From the NCBI GenBank assembly GCA_034440235.1, contig JAWXBR010000023.1:1-64000 (forward strand): a DNA stretch of 64,000 bases, read 5' to 3'. The notes below the pieces were generated by a model. That model was given only the letters and a program-made list of their open reading frames with translations, did no database searches and was not told where the DNA came from. The position numbers and the translations under genes are program-made. The DNA comes from JAWXBR01 sp034440235. GTDB taxonomy: Bacteria > Bacteroidota > Ignavibacteria > Kapaibacteriales > Kapaibacteriaceae. Each line of letters begins with the position of its first letter. The first letter of the stretch is position 1. Positions 58,488 to 64,000 of the stretch are shown here, one piece after another.

Positions 58488-59378
58488 ATGAATAGTCGTT
58501 CATCAAGGTTGCGCACCCTTGGTCTAGTTGTAGCCCTTATCACCCTTCATACAGTCAGTCAGGCCAGAGCTGTTAACTGTCTTTCGCCAAACGCAGATAG
58601 CACGTCCGAATTGGTGCGTCCGTGGCGCCTTGCCGCCGTAGGCGGCAGCACCTTAACAGCCTTTGTTGTCGGACACGGCTTTTTGAATGATTTGTGGTGG
58701 AAGGGCGAAAAAGTGCCCTTTCATTTCAATTGGCAGCAGGATGGGGAGTATGCGATAGGTGCCGATAAACTCGGACATCAGTACATGGCGTTTGCAACAA
58801 CACGTGTGTATGATGCTGCGTTTCGGTGGTGCGGACTCGATTCAACTACTGCGGTTTTTGCAGGTGCCGGCGTGTCGGTTGCATACCAGACATACATAGA
58901 AGTGCGCGACGGGTTCTCTCGCGACTACGGATTCTCGTGGGGCGACTTCATCGCAAACACTACTGGTGCAGCACTCCCCGTAGTGCAACGTTTCGTTCCC
59001 GCATTGCGGCCTCTCGATCTTCAGATTAGTTTTTCGCCGAGTGACGCGTTCAATCGAGGAGAGTTTGGCGCAATCATCGACGATTACACAAGCACTACGC
59101 ATTGGGTGAGTGTTGGTGTGTTTGAATACTTGCCGTCGACGTGGCAGGAGTGGTATCCGCCTTGGCTGAACTTGGCTGTTGGACACAGTGTTACAAACCT
59201 CGATGGCCAAGGTGGCGGCACACACGTGTTGTACGTATCACTCGATTGGAATCTTGCAGCAATAAAAGGGCTGCCTACGTGGCTGCGCGAAGGGTTGCAG
59301 CTGCTGCATCTCTATCATCTGCCTGCACCAGCAGTACGCATTACACCAACCGTTGCGTTCTTCGGTCTGAAGTTCTAA
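58488..59378 (+). CDS. DUF2279-family periplasmic protein
   Basis: 296 residues with signal peptide (LRTLGLVVALITLHTVSQARA). The DUF2279/YfiM-like pattern is visible: GADKLGHQYMAFATTRVYDAAFRWCGLDSTTAVFAGAGVSVAYQTYIEVRDGFSRDYGFSWGDFIANTTGA, with HQYM and the Asp residues. Such proteins are predicted periplasmic or outer-membrane-associated; function unknown. The C-terminal ~90 residues have beta-strand-like pattern (HVLYVSLDWNLAAIKGLPTWLRE). Its gene end is tandemly triplicated. Confidence 0.82.
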   Translation: MNSRSSRLRTLGLVVALITLHTVSQARAVNCLSPNADSTSELVRPWRLAAVGGSTLTAFVVGHGFLNDLWWKGEKVPFHFNWQQDGEYAIGADKLGHQYMAFATTRVYDAAFRWCGLDSTTAVFAGAGVSVAYQTYIEVRDGFSRDYGFSWGDFIANTTGAALPVVQRFVPALRPLDLQISFSPSDAFNRGEFGAIIDDYTSTTHWVSVGVFEYLPSTWQEWYPPWLNLAVGHSVTNLDGQGGGTHVLYVSLDWNLAAIKGLPTWLREGLQLLHLYHLPAPAVRITPTVAFFGLKF

Positions 59379-59444
59379 CAAGTTCGTATTCGGTCTGAAG
59401 TTCTAACAAGTTCGTATTCGGACTGAAGTGCTAACAAGTTCGTT
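59361..59444 (+). repeat. Gene-end triplication (3 x 28 bp)
   Basis: Units 59361-59388 and 59389-59416 are identical; 59417-59444 differs at three positions. Each starts TTCGGTCTGAAGTTCTAACA and contains the stop TAA, so the last six codons plus stop and 10 bases were copied twice. Period 28, so the copied stops are out of frame. Followed by a T-run. Confidence 0.97.
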
Positions 59445-59465
59445 TTTTGAACGGACAATTGACTC

Positions 59466-61208
59466 TTAGCCAGTCGGACAGTCTTTAAGAACTGCTACTT
59501 CGATGCGGCGGTTCTGACGGCGTAGGCTTTCCTGCTCCTCACGAGACATACGCTTCATGTCACGCGCCGAGGGTTCTTTTACACGTGGCATGCTCGATCC
59601 GTATCCAACGGTACCGCGAATCTTGCTGGGCGATACGCCCTGCTGCAGCAACCATTCCTTCACCTTGCGAGCGCGCATATCCGAGAGCTCTTTGTTGCGC
59701 TGTGGCGGTCCGTCCGACGATGCATGTCCCTCGAGCATCACCTGCAAATCGTCGCACGAGTTCTGCATATATGTAAGCAGCTCTTGCAGATTTTTCTGCG
59801 TCTCAGGCTGCGTCATATCAAATTCGTCGGTGTTCAGTATGAAGCGGATGTCTTTCGAAAATGACATACGCTTTTTAGGAATCGCTGGTGGTTCGGGTGC
59901 GGGTTCTGGTTTCGGTTCGGGAGCTGGTGCTGGAGCCGGCGGTGCAGGTGGTGGTGCAGGTGGTGCAGGTGGAGGCGGAGGTGCTTGTTGAGGGGTCTGG
60001 TAAGGGGCAATGTTGCCTCCTCCTCCACAACCTTCGCATTTCAACGCTGGATCTGGGTCCATCGAATCGATGATACCATCACCATCGGTGTCAGGCTTTA
60101 ACGGATTTGTCTGGTAGCGACAGCTCAGCTCGTCTGGATCATCCACGCCATCAAAATCGGTGTCACGATTTAGCGGATTGGTTTTGTGACGCAGCACTTC
60201 TTCGCCATCAAAGAGACGATCGTTGTCTGTGTCGACATTTCTCGGATCGGTACGATGGTTCATTACTTCAACACCATCCGGCAGACCATCACCGTCGGTG
60301 TCGGGAATGAGCGGGTTCGTGCCGTGGTCCATCACCTCTTCGCCATCTGACAATCCATCGACATCTGTGTCTTGTCGCAGAGGATCTGTTTTATACTGAA
60401 TGAGTTCGTCGCCATCGCGTAGACCGTCCTGGTCTGTATCTGCCATACGAGGGTTGGTGCCAAACGCCTTCTCACGTTCTATGTCGAGACCATCATTATC
60501 TGGATCGCGATCGCCAGTGAAGTGATAGGTTAGTCCAGCCGATAACGTCGCAAGGTGATCATTCCCTTCTGCCGCTGTGCTGATGTCATCGATGTACGGT
60601 GTTAGTGTTATACGATACGATGCCTTTGCAGTAAACGCCAAATCTTCAGTCATATATATATGAAAGCCGGCGAACATCGGAAACTGCACATCGAAGCGAC
60701 CATATACCTCGCCCGAATTATTCGGTAGAGCTGTGTGTTCTTCGTAGTTCGTTGGAGACCAAGTCATCACACCAACACCTGCACCTACAAACGGCACAAT
60801 CCGTTCGTCCGGTAAGAGATTGGCAGCGACTGTAAAATCGTAGAGTGAAATGCGTGACTGACTTCGATCCTCTATCGCAGCAAGTGTACCTGGGTAGAGT
60901 CCACCTAACCGAGCGTTTGCACCAAAGTAATCGGGGTATTTCGCAATCGTTGCCGGCGTCACCTTCCATATAACCTGTCCAACCGTCGTGCTCAGTCCAA
61001 GCGTCAGATGCCTAACCGGACTAAACGTAATCCCGAATTCTCCCATTGCACCGAACACATCATCGGTGTATTCCCCATAATACTTAGCAACTCCACCGGA
61101 TAACCCGAGGCCAAGCTCCATAGAACGTACTTGCGCCGAAAGCGCCATTCCGTTCATAAATAAGAGAGTTGCGACGATTAGCGTACAGCGTCTATCAAGT
61201 ACCATCAT
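59466..61208 (-). CDS. OmpA-family outer membrane protein with thrombospondin type-3 repeats
   Basis: 580 residues from ATG 61208 with GTGGA upstream; an earlier TTG is possible. Signal peptide (MMVLDRRCTLIVATLLFMNGMALSAQ). N-terminal outer-membrane beta-barrel (about 30-210; GLGLSGGVAKYYGEYTDDVFGAMGEFGITFSP). About seven calcium-binding TSP3 repeats (DPDNDGLDIEREKAFGTNP, DTDQDGLRDGDEL, DTDVDGLSDGEEV, DTDGDGLPDGVEV, DTDFDGVDDPDEL). A Pro/Ala linker (PPPPPAPPAPPPAPPAPAP) and a C-terminal OmpA domain with peptidoglycan-binding motif (LEGHASSDGPPQRNKELSDMRARKVKEWLLQQGV, RRQNRRIEVAVL). Anchors the outer membrane to the wall. Confidence 0.95.
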   Translation of the reverse strand: MMVLDRRCTLIVATLLFMNGMALSAQVRSMELGLGLSGGVAKYYGEYTDDVFGAMGEFGITFSPVRHLTLGLSTTVGQVIWKVTPATIAKYPDYFGANARLGGLYPGTLAAIEDRSQSRISLYDFTVAANLLPDERIVPFVGAGVGVMTWSPTNYEEHTALPNNSGEVYGRFDVQFPMFAGFHIYMTEDLAFTAKASYRITLTPYIDDISTAAEGNDHLATLSAGLTYHFTGDRDPDNDGLDIEREKAFGTNPRMADTDQDGLRDGDELIQYKTDPLRQDTDVDGLSDGEEVMDHGTNPLIPDTDGDGLPDGVEVMNHRTDPRNVDTDNDRLFDGEEVLRHKTNPLNRDTDFDGVDDPDELSCRYQTNPLKPDTDGDGIIDSMDPDPALKCEGCGGGGNIAPYQTPQQAPPPPPAPPAPPPAPPAPAPAPEPKPEPAPEPPAIPKKRMSFSKDIRFILNTDEFDMTQPETQKNLQELLTYMQNSCDDLQVMLEGHASSDGPPQRNKELSDMRARKVKEWLLQQGVSPSKIRGTVGYGSSMPRVKEPSARDMKRMSREEQESLRRQNRRIEVAVLKDCPTG

Positions 61209-61336
61209 ACGGTTTTCCACAGTGGTGGATAGTGGGTGCAATTCTCAGTGGACAACTGCATTTAGCAAACGGTATGCCGTCTACTGAGTATTCGAAGGGG
61301 CGACAATTTGGTCAGTGAGCTTCCGCTTTGGCAGGT

Positions 61337-61888
61337 CTACGAAGCAATTGCCCGTAGAATTCGCTCGTTGACTTCGTTCACCGAGCCGATGCCATCTACA
61401 GAGACAAGGCGTTCAGAGTCGGCGTAATAATCTAGGAGAGGGGCGGTTTCCTGACGGTAGACTTCGAGGCGGTGACGGACAATCGACTCGTCGTCGTCTA
61501 CCCGTCCGCGTTGCAGGAGGCGCGCAATAATGTTCTCGGCGTCAACGGTGATATTCACAACCCGGGCAATTTTTTGTCGGTGTGCATCGAGCATTTGCTG
61601 TAGGGCATCGGCCTGTGCTCGAGTGCGCGGGAATCCATCGAGAATACATCCATTTTTGAATGAGTCCGATTCCATTGCTTCTTCGACAATGCGTGCCACA
61701 ACATCGTCGGGCACAAGCTTACCCGCCTCGACAGAAGCCTTAGCAAGTTTTCCAACAGCCGTGCCGTTCTTAATAGCACTGCGGAAGGCGTCTCCAGTAG
61801 AGAGATGAGCAATACCCAACTTCTCTGCCAGAATGGTTGCTTGTGTGCCCTTGCCCACTCCCGGGGCTCCGAAAAGAATGATAATCAT
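61337..61888 (-). CDS. adk: Adenylate kinase, short-lid type
   Basis: 183 residues from ATG 61888. Interconverts ATP + AMP and 2 ADP. P-loop GAPGVGKGTQ, AMP-binding HLSTGDAFRSAIKNGT, CILDGFPRTRAQADAL. The lid is the short form (LLQRGRVDDDESIVRHRLEVYRQETAPLLDYY), so the zinc/long-lid segment is absent, usual in several Bacteroidota relatives. Weak ribosome site. Downstream of the RluA-like gene by 19 bp. Confidence 0.96.
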   Translation of the reverse strand: MIIILFGAPGVGKGTQATILAEKLGIAHLSTGDAFRSAIKNGTAVGKLAKASVEAGKLVPDDVVARIVEEAMESDSFKNGCILDGFPRTRAQADALQQMLDAHRQKIARVVNITVDAENIIARLLQRGRVDDDESIVRHRLEVYRQETAPLLDYYADSERLVSVDGIGSVNEVNERILRAIAS

Positions 61889-61907
61889 GTGGGCGAAGAT
61901 AAGTGCT

Positions 61908-62666
61908 TTAGAAGTCGAAATCGAATGCACTTGCATAAGGGGCAGCATATTTACGAAGCACCTGAAGCGTTGCAGCGAAGTCCTTTGGGTACTCTGCGGT
62001 GTATAACACCGGCGCTAGCGTGCCAGGGTGTACGAAACCGAGTTGGGCAGCATGGAGGGTTAGACGTGACATAATCGGACGTTCCTCGGTGTCCTTTGCA
62101 AGATGAAACTTGCGTTTTATGGCCGAGAGTTTGAAGTCCGCATTCTTCCCGTAGTCAGGGTCTACCAGCAGTGGAAAACCGATTGCAGCGCAGTGGACGC
62201 GGATTTGATGCTGACGTCCAGTAATCAGCCGACACTCAACAAGTGTAGCAACGCGAAAACGCTCTAGAGTGCGAAGCACAGTGTGTGCTTCCTTGCCCCT
62301 TGCCGAAGGCTTCATAAGCCCCTTACGTTTAACGTCCTGCGTAATCGGAATATCAATTGGCACTTCATCTTTGTCAACAACACCGCCAACAATGGCATGA
62401 TACAGTTTGTTAACGCGATGATTCTGAAACTGATCGTTGAGGTGCTTGTGTGCTTCTGCCGTTCGCGCAACAACCATGAGGCCGGTTGTATCGCGATCGA
62501 GCCGATGCACTATAAAGGCAGCTTCGTAGCGTTCCATCACAAGAGATCGTACACTTGGCAACGTGGCGTCAAACCGATCGGGTATTGCAAGAAGTCCAGC
62601 CGACTTGTTCACCACAACAATGAACTCGTCCTCGTGCACGACATCAAGTAACGGGTTTTTCTTCAT
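61908..62666 (-). CDS. RluA-family pseudouridine synthase
   Basis: 252 residues. Active-site motif HRLDRDTTGLMVVARTAEAHKHL (catalytic Asp in RLDRDT) and later LITGRQHQIRVHCAAIGFPLLVDPDYG are diagnostic. Modifies uridine in rRNA or tRNA; no S4 domain, so closer to the RluA/TruC type. Overlaps folD by ATGA (62663-62666), so translation is coupled to folD. Ends 19 bp before adk. Confidence 0.95.
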   Translation of the reverse strand: MKKNPLLDVVHEDEFIVVVNKSAGLLAIPDRFDATLPSVRSLVMERYEAAFIVHRLDRDTTGLMVVARTAEAHKHLNDQFQNHRVNKLYHAIVGGVVDKDEVPIDIPITQDVKRKGLMKPSARGKEAHTVLRTLERFRVATLVECRLITGRQHQIRVHCAAIGFPLLVDPDYGKNADFKLSAIKRKFHLAKDTEERPIMSRLTLHAAQLGFVHPGTLAPVLYTAEYPKDFAATLQVLRKYAAPYASAFDFDF

Positions 62667-63655
62667 TCGTGAGCGCCTTGCTCAGTCGATGCTGATGATG
62701 CAGCTGATGATGCAGCTGATGATGCAGATGATGATGCAGCTGATGATGCAGCTGATGATGCAGCTGATGATGCAGCCTGTCGTGCGATGAAGATCTCTGC
62801 TGCTGCGATGGTGTTTTTGAGGAGCATGGCGCGCGTCATCGGACCCACTCCTCCGGGTACAGGAGTAATGGCACTAACTTTATTTATTACACTATCGAAG
62901 TCGACGTCGCCAGTCAGTTTCGATGTGCCGTCTGCCGCAACGGTGCGATTGATGCCAACATCGATAACAACAGTACCATCACTAATGTGATCGGCCGTGA
63001 TAGCATTCGGTACACCAATGGCAGCAATGAGGATCTCTGCACGTCGCGTATGCTCATGAAGATTGCGTGTCTGCGTGTGGCACACCGTAACGGTTGCATT
63101 CCCTTGTGGACGCTTTTGGGCTAGGAGCGAAGCAAGGGGCTTTCCTACAATGTTGCTTCTTCCGACGATTACTGCGTGTTTCCCTGCGGTCTCGATGTTC
63201 GAGCGTTTCAAGAGCTCGAGGACACCTGCGGGTGTGCACGGAAGAAAACCTGGCAAGCCAATGAGAAGGCGTCCGGCATTCATCGGATGGAATCCATCTA
63301 CATCCTTCTCTGGAGCAACATTCTGCAACACCGTCTGCTCATCGATATGCTTGGGCAGTGGTAGTTGCACGAGAATGCCATGCACAGCATCGTCTGAATT
63401 CCATCCGCGGATTATTCTAAGAACCTCTGCCTGAGTGGCATCTGCTGTTAATCGAATAATCGTCGATGCAATGCCAACCTTTTCGCAATCCTTCGACTTA
63501 TATCGCACGTAGACTTCCGACGCCGGGTCGTTGCCAACAAGCAATAGATTTAATCCTGGCGTTACGCCATGCGCCTGCTTCATCAGCAGCACCTGCTCGG
63601 CAACCTCATTGCGGATGTCCAGTGCTATTGCATTTCCATCGATAATCTTAGACAC
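62663..63655 (-). CDS. folD: FolD bifunctional protein with repeat-grown C-terminal tail
   Basis: 330 residues from GTG 63655, which has AGGAG 7 bp upstream. Converts 5,10-methylene-THF to 5,10-methenyl- and 10-formyl-THF with NADP. Signatures: YVRYKSKDCEKVGI (catalytic Lys), VQLPLPKHIDEQTVLQNVAPEKDVDGFHPMNAGRL, and VIVGRSNIVGKPLASLL, PGGVGPMTRAMLLKNT. The usual enzyme ends near residue 295. Here a tail of seven A-A-S-S units follows, coded by a 12-bp DNA repeat, then STEQGAHE. The tail is probably disordered. Overlaps the RluA-like gene. Confidence 0.95.
   Translation of the reverse strand: MSKIIDGNAIALDIRNEVAEQVLLMKQAHGVTPGLNLLLVGNDPASEVYVRYKSKDCEKVGIASTIIRLTADATQAEVLRIIRGWNSDDAVHGILVQLPLPKHIDEQTVLQNVAPEKDVDGFHPMNAGRLLIGLPGFLPCTPAGVLELLKRSNIETAGKHAVIVGRSNIVGKPLASLLAQKRPQGNATVTVCHTQTRNLHEHTRRAEILIAAIGVPNAITADHISDGTVVIDVGINRTVAADGTSKLTGDVDFDSVINKVSAITPVPGGVGPMTRAMLLKNTIAAAEIFIARQAASSAASSAASSAASSSASSAASSAASSASTEQGAHE
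62691..62774. repeat. 12-bp minisatellite inside folD (7 copies)
   Basis: Seven head-to-tail units GCTGATGATGCA on the plus strand, six identical and one with a base change (62727-62738). They encode A-S-S-A type repeats at the FolD C-terminus. Frame is kept because the period is 12. Copy number is likely variable between strains. Confidence 0.95.
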
Positions 63656-63678
63656 CAAGTCGCTCCTGTACACTGATT

Positions 63679-64000
63679 TTATTCACCAAGAAACTTCGGT
63701 ACTTTTTTATTCTCTAGAAATCGATCACGCCATGCCCTACGTACGATAAAGACCTCGTGTACTTGCTCTATTCCTAGTGCCTGTCGCGCGAGGCCGAGGG
63801 TCGATAACACAATCACGACGTCGAACCAGAAAATGGCGGAGATAAGGCTGCTGCCAGATGTCCCAACAACGATGACCAGTACCATCCGGAATGGTATCAA
63901 TGGTAATAGTCGCTCAAGATCGCTGTCTTCTCGAAGACGGAGTCTCGTCCATTGCCGCTCGGCATGCTGCGAACGTGCATAGAGCAGGAATAGAAAGAAA
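63679..64000 (-). CDS. Partial membrane protein, C-terminal part
   Basis: The frame runs off the window end and stops at 63679 (TAA), giving at least 107 residues: FFLFLLYARSQHAERQWTRL, then LERLLPLIPFRMVLVIVVGTSGSSLISAIFWFDVVIVLSTLGLARQALGI. At least one or two hydrophobic segments are followed by a basic soluble tail (VRRAWRDRFLENKKVPKFLGE). No family recognised; the start is outside. It precedes folD by about 24 bp on the same strand and is probably co-transcribed. Confidence 0.7.
   Translation of the reverse strand, partial: FFLFLLYARSQHAERQWTRLRLREDSDLERLLPLIPFRMVLVIVVGTSGSSLISAIFWFDVVIVLSTLGLARQALGIEQVHEVFIVRRAWRDRFLENKKVPKFLGE

Larger units (their letters stand above)
3621..63141. repeat. 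Dispersed octamer AAGGGGCT (26 sites)
   Basis: Exact sites on the plus strand at 3621, 6069, 6090, 14912, 16379, 20715, 21968, 28040, 28053, 32697, 36421, 49617, 54682 and 63134. As AGCCCCTT (minus strand) at 10548, 19843, 24153, 24531, 28690, 30641, 34302, 42268, 47659, 47840, 52861 and 62317. Flanking bases vary. Sites lie in genes in several frames and in spacers. A related series AAGGGTCT is found at 802, 3633, 9690, 32710, 35821 and (reverse) 34373, 51478, 54005. Confidence 0.85.

Noticed and set aside
62563..62790. Plus-strand frame with MMQLMMQ repeats
   Set aside because: Antisense of the folD minisatellite.

Overview
The window looks like the chromosome of a Bacteroidota-lineage bacterium, probably from the deep Chlorobi/Ignavibacteria/Kapabacteria side (inference). 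It carries eight large secreted proteins, most ending in type IX secretion (T9SS) type-A sorting domains, a GWxTD-domain protein, an OmpA protein with thrombospondin type-3 repeats, a DUF3467 protein, an atpDC pair separated from the other ATP synthase genes, and promoter elements of the Bacteroidota form TAnnTTTG. It is mostly ordinary, densely packed chromosome. No prophage, CRISPR array or intact transposon is visible.

Layout. 0-10 kb: a lipoprotein whose end runs into an 18-bp tandem array, a T9SS thioredoxin-like protein, rel ((p)ppGpp), nuoJK, a thioredoxin-like lipoprotein, a UmuD-like peptidase without umuC, a DUF4397 T9SS protein and two tRNAs (Leu-CAA, Val-UAC). 10-17.5 kb: nfu and mrp (Fe-S carriers), three consecutive T9SS surface proteins (two are sortilin/BNR-propeller paralogues) and a fumarylacetoacetate hydrolase-family enzyme. 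17.5-32.7 kb: a GT2 glycosyltransferase, an LptE-like lipoprotein, a metallo-beta-lactamase-fold hydrolase, nuoAB, anmK, a GT-C membrane glycosyltransferase, acyl-CoA dehydrogenase, TamB, NAD-type isocitrate dehydrogenase and thiolase. 32.7-38.5 kb: atpDC, guaB, an M24 peptidase and a GT4 glycosyltransferase. 38.5-46.8 kb: a probable accessory insertion with two large surface proteins (one a frameshifted 14-repeat FG-GAP protein) and about 0.9 kb of gene debris. 46.8-64 kb: an HdrD/ETF-quinone-oxidoreductase-like protein, the GWxTD protein, an Omp28-like T9SS protein, the yidC-yidD-rnpA-rpmH cluster, DUF3467 and TPR proteins, rlpA, a DUF2279 protein, an OmpA protein, adk, an rluA-type pseudouridine synthase, folD with a repeat-grown tail, and a partial membrane protein.

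Two genome-scale patterns stand out and are not explained by the genes. First, at about 13 gene ends the last few bases of the coding sequence, the stop codon and some following bases are tandemly duplicated 2-6 times (periods 18-38 bp, mostly not multiples of 3), so that many spacers are copies of the preceding gene's tail. Second, the octamer AAGGGGCT occurs 26 times on the two strands against about 2 expected, in genes and spacers, in several reading frames and both orientations, with a second series AAGGGTCT (8 sites). Only one octamer lies in the putative insertion. These resemble, respectively, a gene-end-associated repeat process and a HIP1/uptake-signal-like highly iterated motif; I know of no description of either in this lineage.

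Functionally, the genes give fragments of respiration (nuoJK, nuoAB, atpDC, HdrD-like protein with acyl-CoA dehydrogenase and thiolase), envelope building (LptE, TamB, YidC, RlpA, OmpA, glycosyltransferases, AnmK) and secreted surface proteins. The T9SS machinery itself is not in the window.
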